A DNA stretch of 64,000 bases from Mycobacterium szulgai (lineage in GTDB: Bacteria > Actinomycetota > Actinomycetes > Mycobacteriales > Mycobacteriaceae). Positions 44,502 to 54,337 of this stretch are shown here, in pieces; within the stretch, counting starts at the first letter, position 1, and each line of letters opens with the position of its first letter. The notes beneath the pieces are model-generated. The model made no database searches. It was not told the DNA's origin and saw nothing but the letters and a program-made list of their open reading frames with translations. The stretch lies in assembly GCF_002116635.1 (NCBI RefSeq), contig NZ_LQPW01000086.1:62001-126000 (forward strand). Reading direction: 5' to 3'. The translations under genes and the position numbers were made by a program.

Positions 44502-45862
44502 AGGTAGACCCGCGCGCTGTTGCCGCCGATGCAGGTGATCCAGCTGTCCCCCGGGAATTGCCGGCAGTGCATGAGAAAGTTCGAGCCGTTGCACAGTGCT
44601 CCGGGCACCGTCATGCAATCCACGGCGCCCGGCGCCGAAACCGCCCGCGGCAATGGACTGGCGTTGCCGTATTCGGCCCAATACGACGTCAGCACGCTGT
44701 CGGCGAAAAGACATGAGGTTTCCGGCGTCCCGCGTCCGGCGTGGGTGGCGAATCCCGTAGCCGTCGGCAACGAGAAGCCCTGATCACAGGTCTGATGCAG
44801 GCTGCTCAGGTCGGCTCCGGTGATCAGTGGCGGCCGGGCGAGCGGGCTTGCCGGCTGCCCGGTGCGCCCGCGGACGAGCAGGAAGACCACCACACCGATG
44901 CCGGTGAGTACCAACGCCGTCGCGACCGCGATCAGCGTCGGCAGCAGCCGGCCGCGCTTGCGCTGTGGTGCATCGGCGGGTTTCGCAGCGGCCGACAGCG
45001 CTCGGGTGTCGTCTCCGGGCGAACCGAGCGGCGAAGTGATCTCGCCGCCCAGTGCGCGACTGGCCGCCCGGCCGAGAGCTCCCGCCGTCGCGTACCGCTC
45101 GTCGGGGTTCTTGGCCATGCCTCGGGCGACCACTGCGTCGAGCGCGGCGGGAATACGCGAGTTGGTTGCGCTCGGCCGCGGGGGCGGCAAGGCGATGTGC
45201 GCGGCCACCAAATGCTCGAGGTTGGCGGCGGAAAACGGAGCGTCACCGGTCAGCAACTCGTACAAGACGCATGCCAGCGAGTACACGTCCACCGCCGGTG
45301 TGGCCACCGAGTCGTTAAACCGTTCGGGCGCCATGTAATTCAAGGTGCCTATCTGGGTACCCACCGTCGTCAGCCGGCTGTCGCCTTTGGCCTCGGCGAT
45401 GCCGAAGTCGACCAGATACACGAAGTCGGCAGGGGTGACGATGATGTTCTGCGGCTTGACGTCGCGATGGATCAGCCCTTCGGCATGTGCCGCATCCAGC
45501 GCGGCGCTCACCTGACCGATGATGTTCACCGCCCGTTCCGGTGTCAGCGGACCTTCGGCGACCAGATCGAGCAGCGTCTGTCCCTGCACCAGACGCATGT
45601 CGATGTAGAGGCTGCCATCGATCTCGCCCCAATCGTGAATCGGGATGACGTGGGGTTCTTGCAGGATCGCCGCGGCCTGGGACTCGCGCTGGAATCGGGT
45701 GCGGAACGTGTCGTCCCGGGACAACTCGTCGGCAAGGATCTTCAGCGCGACGCTTCGTCGTTTCCCCGTGTCATAGGCCTCGTACACCGCTCCGCCGCCG
45801 CCTTTGCCGAGCAGGCGGGTGATGTTGTACTTGCCGAACGTCGTCCCGACGCGCGCGTCCAC
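44495..45862 (-). CDS. PknH-like Ser/Thr protein kinase, partner of the EmbR-like regulator
   Basis: 455 residues from GTG 45862. Kinase motifs: glycine loop LGKGGGGAVYEAYD (the usual GxGGMG has G in place of M), ALKIL lysine, HRDVKPQN and DFGIAEA (AEA instead of ARA), with Thr residues in the TTVGTQIGT activation loop. A membrane helix at about 305-327 is followed by a small 125-residue ectodomain with several cysteines. GATACT plus 6 nt precedes the GTG. First gene of the kinase/EmbR-like operon; the kinase-FHA partnership is known for PknH-EmbR. Confidence 0.92.
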   Translation of the reverse strand: MDARVGTTFGKYNITRLLGKGGGGAVYEAYDTGKRRSVALKILADELSRDDTFRTRFQRESQAAAILQEPHVIPIHDWGEIDGSLYIDMRLVQGQTLLDLVAEGPLTPERAVNIIGQVSAALDAAHAEGLIHRDVKPQNIIVTPADFVYLVDFGIAEAKGDSRLTTVGTQIGTLNYMAPERFNDSVATPAVDVYSLACVLYELLTGDAPFSAANLEHLVAAHIALPPPRPSATNSRIPAALDAVVARGMAKNPDERYATAGALGRAASRALGGEITSPLGSPGDDTRALSAAAKPADAPQRKRGRLLPTLIAVATALVLTGIGVVVFLLVRGRTGQPASPLARPPLITGADLSSLHQTCDQGFSLPTATGFATHAGRGTPETSCLFADSVLTSYWAEYGNASPLPRAVSAPGAVDCMTVPGALCNGSNFLMHCRQFPGDSWITCIGGNSARVYLW

Positions 45863-45894
45863 CGCCGCAGTATCTCCCCCGCGGCACAGCAACG

Positions 45895-45944
45895 CACGCA
45901 AGACCCACACAAGAATCGCACAAGGCACACATCGGACGCTCTAC
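45895..45944. promoter_or_regulatory. Three C[AG]C[AG]CAAG repeats (11-bp period) plus CTCTAC element
   Basis: CACGCAAG, CACACAAG and CGCACAAG start at 45895, 45906 and 45917, 11 bp apart. Fourteen bases later CTCTAC begins at 45939. The array lies between the start of the kinase/EmbR-like operon (minus) and the exported-protein operon (plus), so it may serve both. The spacing to CTCTAC is identical at 62160. Confidence 0.7.
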
Positions 45945-46000
45945 GTGACCGGTCGCTGGGGCCCGGCTATCACGAACCTTCGACTAGGAAGTGACCCGAC

Positions 46001-46468
46001 ATGACAGCGACAAAGACCATAGCGAGTTGGCTGGCAGCCGCCGCGGCAGCGATCGCTATCGCCGCACCCGCGCACGCCGACCCCGCGGTGAATCTGCAGG
46101 TGACCGATGATGTGCGGGCCGACCTGATGCAGGCCGGGGCGACGCTCACCGGACGGCCAGCCGCGGAGTACAGCGGCTTGGCGCCGGGGCGGACTTACTA
46201 CGCGTACGTACCGAGCCAGACCAATCCCACTTATTGGGCCGCCGGCGCGCTGTACGGGCCGAAGACCGAGGCGGCCGCGATCAACCTGCAGGATCAAAAC
46301 AGCTACATGTTCTTCCGCAAAGGCGGGGACCCGGACGCAACCTGGGTTCCGATCGCAGCCGGGTTCGGCCCGATACCGGCGGGCGCGGCGCCCTGCCCGA
46401 TTCCGCAGGAGGTTCGCGACCTCTGGCAGTGGCCAGCCGGCAAGTGCTATCCCCCGCCCAGGTCCTGA
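46001..46468 (+). CDS. Secreted protein of unknown function
   Basis: 155 residues with a clear signal peptide ending AHA before residue 27 (positively charged start, alanine-rich core). The mature part has Tyr-rich PGRTYYAYV and a Pro/Cys-containing C-terminus; no domain recognised. First gene of a four-gene operon of exported proteins (gaps of 11, 1 and 28 nt). AGGAAG is 12 nt before ATG 46001, slightly long for a ribosome site. Confidence 0.78.
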   Translation: MTATKTIASWLAAAAAAIAIAAPAHADPAVNLQVTDDVRADLMQAGATLTGRPAAEYSGLAPGRTYYAYVPSQTNPTYWAAGALYGPKTEAAAINLQDQNSYMFFRKGGDPDATWVPIAAGFGPIPAGAAPCPIPQEVRDLWQWPAGKCYPPPRS

Positions 46469-46479
46469 GGAATCCAGCG

Positions 46480-47367
46480 ATGAAACGCCTCTTCCTTGTC
46501 TTCGCCGTTGCCGCCACGCTGGTGACGGCGGGATGCTCGGGTACCTCCACCACCTCAGCCCCACAGCACCCGACTGCCCCGGCGCCGAGCACCGCGCATC
46601 CGGTGAGCTACGGCCGTCAGGTCGTGCTGCCGTTCGGCGAATTCATCAATCACCTCGCCGGGGTGACGGTGGACAGCGCCGGCAACGTGTATGCCCTCGA
46701 TCTGCACTACGGCCAGGTGTGGGAAATGGCAGTGGGGGCAAGTAAACCCACGTTGCTGCCATTCACCGACCTCGGCCAAGCCGTTGATGCAACGGTGGAC
46801 GCAGCCGGCAACTTCTACATCACCGACTACTTCAAGAACCGTGTGCTGAAAGTGCCGGCCGGAGCCAGCAGCCCGACCGTGCTGCCGTTCACCGATCTCA
46901 ACGTGATTGCAGGCGTAGCGGTGGACGGCGCGGGCAACGTCTACGTCGCCGACTCCGGCAACCATCGCGTCTTGCGACTGGCGCCGGGTTCAGCCAGCCC
47001 AACGGCATTGCCATTCAACGATATTCGAGCCGATGGTGTGGCCGCGGATGCGGCCGGCAACGTCTACATCACCGACTCGGTGGGCAAGCGTGTGCTGAAG
47101 CTCGCTCCCGGCGCCAGTGAGCCGACCGTGCTGCCGTTCACCGACCTCGAACAACCGACCAGCGTCGCGGTGGACACCGCCGGCGGCGTCTACGCCGTCG
47201 ACTTCGGCACCAACCGCGTGTTGAAATTGGCTGCGGGCGCTAGCGCCCCAACCGTGCTGCCGTTCAGCGACCTCAACGAGCCGTTCAGCCTGGCGGTCGA
47301 CAACAAGGGCAATGTGTACGTCAACGACGGCATGCACTTTCGCGTCCTCAAGCTGCCGGTGCAGTGA
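46480..47367 (+). CDS. Lipoprotein with six-bladed NHL propeller, PknD-sensor-like
   Basis: 295 residues: a lipoprotein signal peptide with lipobox TAGC (Cys19), a short Ser/Thr/Pro linker, then six about-41-residue blades of the LPFxDL...VAVDxAGNVYVxD...RVLKL type. This matches the extracellular sensor of the Ser/Thr kinase PknD, here without the kinase. As a membrane-anchored propeller it may bind a ligand or partner. Lies in the exported operon opposite the kinase/EmbR-like operon and starts 11 nt after the previous gene. Confidence 0.88.
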   Translation: MKRLFLVFAVAATLVTAGCSGTSTTSAPQHPTAPAPSTAHPVSYGRQVVLPFGEFINHLAGVTVDSAGNVYALDLHYGQVWEMAVGASKPTLLPFTDLGQAVDATVDAAGNFYITDYFKNRVLKVPAGASSPTVLPFTDLNVIAGVAVDGAGNVYVADSGNHRVLRLAPGSASPTALPFNDIRADGVAADAAGNVYITDSVGKRVLKLAPGASEPTVLPFTDLEQPTSVAVDTAGGVYAVDFGTNRVLKLAAGASAPTVLPFSDLNEPFSLAVDNKGNVYVNDGMHFRVLKLPVQ

Positions 47368-47368
47368 C

Positions 47369-48100
47369 ATGAAGCGGATAGCGCTGATGGTCGTCATTGC
47401 CACCGTCGCAATCGCCGGCGTGGCAGCCTGTGGCACGTCAAAGGTCACCCACCGGACGCCTGCGGTGACCACTACAACGCCTGCGGCACAACAACAGTCG
47501 GCATGCACCCACCTCAATGGCACGGTCGGCCCGGACCAAACCTGCCACGTCCGCAGCGTCACCCCCACCTACAAGATCGACATCAGCTTCCCCCTCGACT
47601 ACCCCGACCTGCAGCCGGTGATCGGCTTCCTGGACCGCGGCCGCGCCGGATTCATCGACTGGGTGAGCAAGATCGGGCCCCAGCACAAGCGTGGGCGGCC
47701 GTATCAATACGTCGTTACCGCAAAGACATTCCGCTCCGGAACGCCGGACTCGGGAACTCAAAGCCTAGTGCTGCAGATCGACAACGACACCGGCCTGGCC
47801 AACGAAGGCCACCCCAACACCACGTTCGCGGGGTTCAACTTCGACCTCGGCAAGCGCTCGCCGATCACATTCGAGATGCTGTTCCGGCCGGGGACCCAAC
47901 CGCTCGAGGTGCTCAATCCGATCGTCGAGCGCCAATTGCATGCGGCGCCTGGCGATCTCACCGAGCAGACGTATCAGAACTTTGCGCTCACCGACGACGC
48001 GGTCATCTTCTTCTTCGCTCAAAACCAGGTGGTGTCCGACAACAACGGCCCGCACCGGGTTGCCGTGCTCCGCACCGAGCTCGCGTCACTGCTCGCCTGA
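47369..48100 (+). CDS. Lipoprotein with MPT64/RsiV-like (DUF3298) domain
   Basis: 243 residues: lipobox VAAC (Cys21), a Thr/Pro linker with a cysteine pair, then a DUF3298/MPT64-like region (ISFPLDYPDLQPVIGFL near 70-86, and ALTDDAVIFFFAQNQV near 210-225). Related mycobacterial proteins are secreted antigens MPT64 and TB22.2; the role is unknown. Starts 1 nt after the propeller lipoprotein. Confidence 0.82.
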   Translation: MKRIALMVVIATVAIAGVAACGTSKVTHRTPAVTTTTPAAQQQSACTHLNGTVGPDQTCHVRSVTPTYKIDISFPLDYPDLQPVIGFLDRGRAGFIDWVSKIGPQHKRGRPYQYVVTAKTFRSGTPDSGTQSLVLQIDNDTGLANEGHPNTTFAGFNFDLGKRSPITFEMLFRPGTQPLEVLNPIVERQLHAAPGDLTEQTYQNFALTDDAVIFFFAQNQVVSDNNGPHRVAVLRTELASLLA

Positions 48101-48128
48101 ATCCGTGCTTGACGGGAAAGGAATCGAC

Positions 48129-49394
48129 ATGAAGCACATAGACATTCGAGGCCTGCGCTATCAGGTGATCGTCGCCGCGATGGCGGCGCTACTGACAGCA
48201 GCCTGTGCCTCATCCGGTCCGACTGCCGCGCACGGCAAGTCGGATATCCCCACCGTCGCACCGGTGACGCAGCTGTCGGCTCGTGGCGTGGAATCCTCCA
48301 TCGAGACCATCCCGTGGCCGCAGGTCGGTCCGGGTTGGATGCTCGCCGTGTGGAGCCCGGTCACCGGTCATCGGCCCGGCGAGACACCAGCGCCCAACCA
48401 GCCGGCGCCCAACCAGCCAAATCCGAACGAAGTCACCAAAACCCTGTATCTGGTCAACCCGGCCGGTGGCCGCTATCCGATCACTACTTTCCCGCCCGGC
48501 ACCAGCCCCAGGTTGATCGACTGGTCCAGCGACCGCGGTCATGCGTTGTTCGACCTGCCCAAACCCGGATCGGTGTCGGCCAACACGGTCATCTCGGTCG
48601 ACCTGCGGACCGGCAAACAAAGTTCGTTTGCTCGCGACCAGGGAAGCCCCATCGGTTACGCGCGTGCGGACGGTACCGGCGTGCTTATCGGCGAAAGCCA
48701 CTACCGCGACCACCCAGGCTGGCTCGCGCGCGTGGACATGGCCGGCAACCAGGAACTGGCTTACGCCGTGGCCGAGGACTACTCGGGAGGCGCGCTTGCG
48801 ACATCCGATGGCACGCAACTGGTCCTCGGCTCAGCAAGCGGCCTTGCGGTGATGAGCGGTGACGGGGTGCCCGGCAGACGACTGCCGGTTCCGGGAAAGC
48901 TGAGTGCGTGCTCGCCGGTCCGGTGGTGGACTCCGACGGTGGTGTTGGCCCGGTGCGGGGACGCCGTCCGCTATACCTCTGCCGGGCAGCTCTGGCGAGT
49001 ACCCGTCGACGGCACGGCGCCGACGGCGCTCACCGCGGTCAACTCCGGCCAAGGCGACGACCCCGGCTTTGCCGGCGACGCCGGTGACACCGATGCTTGG
49101 CAGTTGCCGAGCGGCACGTTCCTACAGTCCATCGGCGCGTGCGGCACCCTGTTCCTGTCCCGGCTGACACCCGACGGGCACACCACGCGAGTGAAAATTC
49201 CGGGTGTGTCTGACAGTGTGCGCGTAGACGGCGTCAGCGGCGACAAATTGGTGCTTACCGCCAAGGCCGGCTGCGGTCCCGGCACATCACTACTCGCATA
49301 CGACCCGGCGGCCAGCACATTCACCGTGTTGCTCGGGCCGGTTGTCAATGGCGGCAGTGTTACCGAAGCGCTCGTCTATCCTGGCCGCGAGTGA
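48129..49394 (+). CDS. Lipoprotein, probable beta-propeller-like
   Basis: 421 residues with lipobox TAAC (Cys25). The mature part has many repeated short strand-turn units (for example SPRLIDWSSDRGHALFDL and TSDGTQLVLGSASGLAV) that look like WD/TolB-type propeller blades. The fold call is an inference. AAAGGAA sits 5 nt before ATG 48129. Last gene of the exported operon. Confidence 0.78.
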   Translation: MKHIDIRGLRYQVIVAAMAALLTAACASSGPTAAHGKSDIPTVAPVTQLSARGVESSIETIPWPQVGPGWMLAVWSPVTGHRPGETPAPNQPAPNQPNPNEVTKTLYLVNPAGGRYPITTFPPGTSPRLIDWSSDRGHALFDLPKPGSVSANTVISVDLRTGKQSSFARDQGSPIGYARADGTGVLIGESHYRDHPGWLARVDMAGNQELAYAVAEDYSGGALATSDGTQLVLGSASGLAVMSGDGVPGRRLPVPGKLSACSPVRWWTPTVVLARCGDAVRYTSAGQLWRVPVDGTAPTALTAVNSGQGDDPGFAGDAGDTDAWQLPSGTFLQSIGACGTLFLSRLTPDGHTTRVKIPGVSDSVRVDGVSGDKLVLTAKAGCGPGTSLLAYDPAASTFTVLLGPVVNGGSVTEALVYPGRE

Positions 49395-49532
49395 TCCCGG
49401 CCGGGCATAATCCTTGCATTTGAGGCAATCAATGCTTCGAATAATTCTGCTAGACGCAGGTATGCGGCCTTCCTAGCGTAGTTGTCCAGAAACGCGACTT
49501 GGGGTCGCAACTGGACGGGCGGGAGGCCAGCC

Positions 49533-51155
49533 ATGGTGAATTTTTCGGTGCTGCCGCCGGAGGTCAATTCTTTGCTGATGTTCACCGGCGCTGGCTCGGC
49601 GCCGATGCTGGACGCTGCGGCGGCATGGGGTGGCTTGGCCACCGAATTGGAGACGGCGGCGTCGTCGTTTTCTTCGGTTACCTCAACGTTGGCGAGTCAG
49701 TCGTGGCAAGGCGCCGCGTCGGCGGCGATGGCGGCCGCGGCAGCCCCCTACGCGGGGCTGTTGAGCGCCGCCGCCACCCACGCTCAAACAGCAGCCACCC
49801 AATCCCAAGCGGTGGCCGGTGCGTTCGAGGCCGCACGCACAGCGATCGTCCATCCACTGGCGGTAACGGCCAACCGCGACGCGTTCGTGCAGTTGGTTCG
49901 GTCGAATTTCTTGGGGCTCAACGCGCCGGCGATCATGGCCGCCGAGAGCCAGTACGAACAGATGTGGGCTGTGGACGTGGCAGCGATGACGGGCTATCAC
50001 GCCGGCGCGTCGGCGGCGGCGACGCAGTTGGTCTCGTTGCCGGCCGGCCTGCAGCAGTTACTGCAGGGCCTGCCCAACCTGGGTGTCGGCAACAAGGGCA
50101 CCGGCAACGCGGGCAGTGGTAACACCGGCAACACCAACGTCGGATCCGGAAACACGGGCGACGCTAACGTCGGTGGCGGGAACTACGGCAACGCCAACAT
50201 GGGCTCTGGGAACACCGGCAACGGAAACGTGGGCTCGGGCAACATCGGCAGTGGCAACGTCGGCTTCGGGAACTCCAGCGTGGGCAGCGGCGCCAACGTT
50301 GGCGCCGGAAACTACGGCAATCACAACTTCGGCTTCGGCAACACCGGCGACGGTAACCGCGGCGGTGGAAATACAGGCAACGACAATATCGGCGGCGGAA
50401 ACACCGGCAGCGGAAACTGGGGCTTCGGCAATACCGGCAACAACAACATCGGAATCGGGCTGACCGGTAACAATCAGGTCGGCATCAACCTGGCCGGCCT
50501 GCTGAACTCGGGCACGGGCAACATCGGCTTTGGCAACTCTGGTACGGGCAACATCGGCTTCTTCAACTCCGGCGACGGTAACGTCGGCATCTTCAACACG
50601 GGCAGCAACAACGTTCTGCCGGGCCACCTCAACGGTTTTGGCTTCGGCAACTCGGGCGTCGGCAACGCCGGCTTCGGAAATTCGGGAATCTCGAACACCG
50701 GCTTCGGCAATGCGGGCAGCCAGAACACGGGCATGGGTAACACGGGCAGCGAAAGCACCGGCTTCTGGAACTCGGGCGACGCCAACACTGGCTCTTGGAA
50801 TTCCGGCGACGCCAACACGGGCAACGGGAACTCTGGCGATATCAACACCGGCTTCTGGAATTCAGGCAACGTGAACACCGGCTTTGGCGCCACCACCGAC
50901 ACCGGCCTGACCAACTCGGGCTTCAACAACACCGGCTCGTCTGATTCGGGCTTCAACAACACCGGCATCTTCACGTCGGGCTTCCTGAACTCGTCCACCG
51001 GCGGCGATTTCGTTAACGGCTTCACCTCAGGTATTGGAAACGTTGGCATCCCGGGTTCGCCAAATGGCCCCGGCTTCAGCGGCTTCAACTCGGGCCTGTT
51101 CAATGCGGGCACCGGTGTGTCGGGCCTCTTTAACCTCGGTCCATCCAGAGGGTAA
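49533..51155 (+). CDS. PPE protein with MPTR-type repeats
   Basis: 540 residues. The N-terminus [16 protein letters not shown] carries the PPE motif, WQG forms the WxG turn near residue 63, and the region to about 180 is the helical PPE domain. From about 185 it becomes NxGxGNxG repeats up to the end, the MPTR subgroup. The start is ATG 49533 since it gives the conserved PPE start; upstream in-frame ATG 49482 is rejected. Type VII (ESX-5) secretion is expected; a PE partner is not adjacent. Confidence 0.95.
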   Translation: MVNFSVLPPEVNSLLMFTGAGSAPMLDAAAAWGGLATELETAASSFSSVTSTLASQSWQGAASAAMAAAAAPYAGLLSAAATHAQTAATQSQAVAGAFEAARTAIVHPLAVTANRDAFVQLVRSNFLGLNAPAIMAAESQYEQMWAVDVAAMTGYHAGASAAATQLVSLPAGLQQLLQGLPNLGVGNKGTGNAGSGNTGNTNVGSGNTGDANVGGGNYGNANMGSGNTGNGNVGSGNIGSGNVGFGNSSVGSGANVGAGNYGNHNFGFGNTGDGNRGGGNTGNDNIGGGNTGSGNWGFGNTGNNNIGIGLTGNNQVGINLAGLLNSGTGNIGFGNSGTGNIGFFNSGDGNVGIFNTGSNNVLPGHLNGFGFGNSGVGNAGFGNSGISNTGFGNAGSQNTGMGNTGSESTGFWNSGDANTGSWNSGDANTGNGNSGDINTGFWNSGNVNTGFGATTDTGLTNSGFNNTGSSDSGFNNTGIFTSGFLNSSTGGDFVNGFTSGIGNVGIPGSPNGPGFSGFNSGLFNAGTGVSGLFNLGPSRG

Positions 51156-51159
51156 TCCG

Positions 51160-51981
51160 TTACGGCGCGGCAGGTACCCGAAAACCGGAATGCGCGATTG
51201 CCACTGACAATGCGCTGCCAACCGGGCCGTGATGATCGACCAGGACTGCCGATCCGTTGGCCACCCCGTCGTGGCTGTAATGGGTGAGCGAGGCCAAACC
51301 GATGTGCGGCCCCTCTGGCAGCCGGCTGAGCGTGAGCGTGTAGTCGACATTGATGAACTGCAAGGCGCTGGTGCCCCAATTGGCGATCGCGGCGGTGACG
51401 TCGCCCGCCATCGCCACGCGTGTGAAAGGACTGAGCGGTTCGCCGTCGACCAACGGGTGGGTTTCGTGCAACCAGGTGTATTTCGGTCCAGATGTGTTGG
51501 TCCACTCCGGATCTGGGTTCTGGATTCCGATTCCCCAGCCGTAGGTGCGCAGGAAAAGCGACGGGTACGTGCCGTCGTGGTCGCTGGGCAGTGGGGGCAT
51601 CTGGACGGATGGGGACCACACGTGTCCGTCGGGCTGATGCCCGCGGCGCAGAAACAACGCACTGCCCCGCGCCACAGGTCGGCCGCCCTGGGTGAGCACG
51701 ACCTCCAGCAGCCGTAATCGCCGTTGCTCGTGTTGAACCCGGGTGTGTACCTCGACCGGTTCCAGTGCCGTTGGCCGCGGCAGGTCGACGGTCAGTCGCG
51801 CTGGTTGAAGTTGCGGGTCGTCGACCGCGAGTTCGGCCGACCGGCCCAGCAGGCCGCCGACCACATGTCCGCTGATCGACGGCCCCCACCCGCCACGCGC
51901 GAATTCGTTTGGCACATAGCGGTTTTCGTCACGATAGAAGTACGGCCCCGACGGCGGGGTATCGGCGCTATCAGGCGCCAT
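51160..51981 (-). CDS. Acyl-CoA thioesterase-like double hotdog protein
   Basis: 273 residues with two hotdog-like halves: GPSISGHVVGGLLGRSAEL near 32-50 and, in the second half, NVDYTLTLSRLPEG and AVLVDHHGPVG. This resembles TesB-type thioesterase family proteins in mycobacteria. Substrate likely an acyl-CoA. The start is ATG 51981, and the gene ends 4 nt from the PPE stop in convergent orientation. It lies downstream of two methyltransferases on the same strand. Confidence 0.78.
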   Translation of the reverse strand: MAPDSADTPPSGPYFYRDENRYVPNEFARGGWGPSISGHVVGGLLGRSAELAVDDPQLQPARLTVDLPRPTALEPVEVHTRVQHEQRRLRLLEVVLTQGGRPVARGSALFLRRGHQPDGHVWSPSVQMPPLPSDHDGTYPSLFLRTYGWGIGIQNPDPEWTNTSGPKYTWLHETHPLVDGEPLSPFTRVAMAGDVTAAIANWGTSALQFINVDYTLTLSRLPEGPHIGLASLTHYSHDGVANGSAVLVDHHGPVGSALSVAIAHSGFRVPAAP

Positions 51982-52068
51982 GTTCGGCTCCGTCCTCCGA
52001 TGTGGAACAACGGCTTTCAACATTGGGGGTGTGGGCAGGCGGGATCTGGGTGCCCTTCTAGTCGGCTC

Positions 52069-52704
52069 TCACTGCTTGGTACCGACCGTTATCAGATCGG
52101 AAATCAGCTGAGTCCATATCGGACGCTTGATTCGGTGCTGATCGCTGATGGTGAACCCCGCGTCTTCGAACAATGCGCGCATCTCAGCCGGCGATGCGTT
52201 GTGCTGCGGTTTCCACCGGTTGATCCAAGGCACCTGCAACAGCGGTTGACGCGTGCTCAGGGCCGCGACAGCCGCCAGTCCGCCAGGCGCCAGCACCCGA
52301 TGGAACTCCCGCAACGCCGCAGGCTGATCGAAGAAGTGAAACGCCGACGTGGTCACGACCGCGTCGAGTGTCCCGTCATCAAACGGCAACTGTTCAGCCG
52401 GACCCTTGAGCCATTGCACCCGAGCGGATCTGGCGCGAGCCTGGCTGAGCATGCCGTCGGACATGTCGACGCCGTAGATCGCCTGGGCATCTAGTTCGCG
52501 CTCAATTCGGTGACTGAGAACACCAGTGCCGCAGGCGATATCGGCAATCTTGCGCGCTTGGTGAGCGCGCAGGATCGCGATCACTTCGTCGTGCGGGGGA
52601 CGGTACACCCATCGTTGCAAGAACGGCAGGTCATACGCCGGGGACAGAATGCTCCACAACCCAGTTACCGCATCGTTGAGAACGCGGCGTTGCGGTCCGG
52701 TCAT
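52069..52704 (-). CDS. Class I SAM-dependent methyltransferase
   Basis: 211 residues. Motif [10 protein letters not shown] at about 53-61 and [10 protein letters not shown] at about 77-86 bind [15 protein letters not shown] is the UbiE-type post-motif. The start ATG 52704 overlaps the stop of the upstream DUF574-type methyltransferase as ATGA, so the two are coupled. Substrate unknown; small hydrophobic acceptors are common for this type. Confidence 0.87.
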   Translation of the reverse strand: MTGPQRRVLNDAVTGLWSILSPAYDLPFLQRWVYRPPHDEVIAILRAHQARKIADIACGTGVLSHRIERELDAQAIYGVDMSDGMLSQARARSARVQWLKGPAEQLPFDDGTLDAVVTTSAFHFFDQPAALREFHRVLAPGGLAAVAALSTRQPLLQVPWINRWKPQHNASPAEMRALFEDAGFTISDQHRIKRPIWTQLISDLITVGTKQ

Positions 52705-53633
52705 TCGCCCAGCGTCGAGGCGTAGTAGATGGTGTCGGCCATGGTGACCGAGTCGTTGCTCTGCGGGACCGGATCCAGGCCGTTCTCGGCGAGCAATTCA
52801 CTCATAGGCACACCGAATGATCGCCAGCCCAGACCATCCAGATACGCAGCAACGTCGTTGCGCTCACCTTCGAAACCGAGCTCTTGCCAGTCCAGCTCGA
52901 AGCCATGCTCGCGCCATCGTGCGGTGGCCCTGCGCATCATTTCCCGTGCTCGTTCGGTGTCCTGCTGCGGCTGGTTCGGGATCGCTTCCACCGCCAGGCG
53001 GCTGCCCTTGGCGCTGAGCTTGGTGACGTTGTCCAATAGGCGGTCCTGAGCCTCCGGAGGCAGGTACCCGAATAGACCTTCAGCGATCCACGCGGCAGGG
53101 CGAGCCGGGTCAAAACCGTTGTCGAGCAAGGCTTGTGGCCAATCGTTACGCAGATCGATGGCAACTGTACGCAGCTCGGCCGTGGGGGCCGCACCCAGAC
53201 CTTGCAGGGTGGCCGTTTTAAACGCGATCACCTCCGGTTGGTCGATTTCGAACACCGTCATGTCGGCCGGCCACGCCAACCGGTAGGCGCGGGCATCCAA
53301 ACCGGAAGCCAGGATCACGGCCTGACGGATTCCGGCCTCGGTCGCGCTGCGGAAGAACGAGTCGAAAAAGCGTGTCCGGGCGGCCATCGCGTCGGGCATG
53401 TGCGCCAGCTTCCAGCTCGACTCGTCGTCGTCGACGTCAGCGGAAAGTAGGTCGCCGTTGACCCAGCGAGTGAAGAAATCGACACCGACCGCACGAACCA
53501 GCGGTTCGGCGAATTGGTCCGTGATCACCGGCGCGTCGGCCTTGGTCGCGATGGCTCGGGCTGCGGCGACCATGGTCGCGGTGGCGCCCACGCTGGTTGC
53601 TAGATCCCAGGTGTCGTTGTCTGTGCGTGGCAT
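52701..53633 (-). CDS. TIGR00027-type SAM-dependent methyltransferase
   Basis: 310 residues, the size of the family that is expanded in mycobacteria (about 20 copies in some genomes). The opening [22 protein letters not shown] and [14 protein letters not shown] near 101-114 are the family signatures. O-methylation is expected; natural substrates are mostly unknown. A TATACT -10 lies about 57 nt before ATG 53633. First gene of the methyltransferase/thioesterase operon. Confidence 0.9.
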   Translation of the reverse strand: MPRTDNDTWDLATSVGATATMVAAARAIATKADAPVITDQFAEPLVRAVGVDFFTRWVNGDLLSADVDDDESSWKLAHMPDAMAARTRFFDSFFRSATEAGIRQAVILASGLDARAYRLAWPADMTVFEIDQPEVIAFKTATLQGLGAAPTAELRTVAIDLRNDWPQALLDNGFDPARPAAWIAEGLFGYLPPEAQDRLLDNVTKLSAKGSRLAVEAIPNQPQQDTERAREMMRRATARWREHGFELDWQELGFEGERNDVAAYLDGLGWRSFGVPMSELLAENGLDPVPQSNDSVTMADTIYYASTLGE

Positions 53634-53761
53634 GCGGGTGCTCCGATGTCGAGTTCGGGAAGTCAGATTGCGGATACTTAGCCAGTATAACAACTCATCA
53701 ACGCGGGTTGGCCGCGCAGAGTTCCCGCAGTACTTTTCGCCACATCACCACAGCTAGCCGG

Positions 53762-54043
53762 CTAATGCCGACCGGGACCGCCCGGTCCGCCAGGCCCGCC
53801 CGGTCCACCCGGTCCACCCGGTCCACCCGGCCCACCCGGTCCACCCGGTCCGCCCGGCCCCCCGGGACCGTTTGCCGCCGGCAGCACGAACACGCATTGA
53901 TTCAGCTCGGGGCTCCAGGCCCAACCGGGCGCACAATCATCGTCGGCCCGGCTGATCGCCGGGGCGGCCAGCGCGGTCGCCGGCAGTCCTGTCAACGCAA
54001 TAGCAAACGCCGCGATGGCGAAACGCCGTAAACCATGGCTCAT
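53762..54043 (-). CDS. Small secreted glycine/proline tandem-repeat protein
   Basis: 93 residues. A strong signal peptide ends ALA near residue 26. The mature part has a short Cys-containing domain with CAPGWAWSPELNQC (two cysteines, Trp-rich), then about ten GPG/GGP triplets ending in RH. The repeat is collagen-like in period, though the triplets are GGP rather than Gly-X-Pro-Hyp type. No known family; likely an envelope or matrix component. ATG 54043. Confidence 0.75.
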   Translation of the reverse strand: MSHGLRRFAIAAFAIALTGLPATALAAPAISRADDDCAPGWAWSPELNQCVFVLPAANGPGGPGGPGGPGGPGGPGGPGGPGGPGGPGGPGRH

Positions 54044-54337
54044 TGCAGACCTCACATATCGCCGTCGTGATATCGATTCTCCTCGGGCGGTGACAAGCTC
54101 GCTGCCAATTCGAATTTCCGCCAGCCAAAACGATCGGTTCCTGCCCGCCGTGCCACCAACTTTGCCGGCCGTACCAGCGTTGCCGCCGTCGCTGCGGCCA
54201 GCAATGTTCTCCCTGTCGCGGCGACAACATAGCGAGCTGTGGCCCCATCGTCGGGGGCAGTCCGCCGGGAATCGGACGGCTGCACCCGCGCGGGCGTCTG
54301 GCCGAAATCCTGCTACTACTGATGGAAAGATTTCGTC
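54044..54337. other. 294-nt intergenic region with a short PGRS-like trace
   Basis: Between a minus-strand secreted protein and a plus-strand lipoprotein. Read on the minus strand, about 54150-54210 encodes a short GGNAG/GTAGKVGGTAG stretch typical of PGRS repeats, but with no start, PE domain or continuing frame, so it is at best a remnant. Promoters for both flanking genes must lie here; I see no clear operator. Confidence 0.4.

Noticed and set aside
50090..51120. Repeats of about 15-30 nt that could suggest a direct-repeat array
   Set aside because: They encode the MPTR repeats of the PPE protein.
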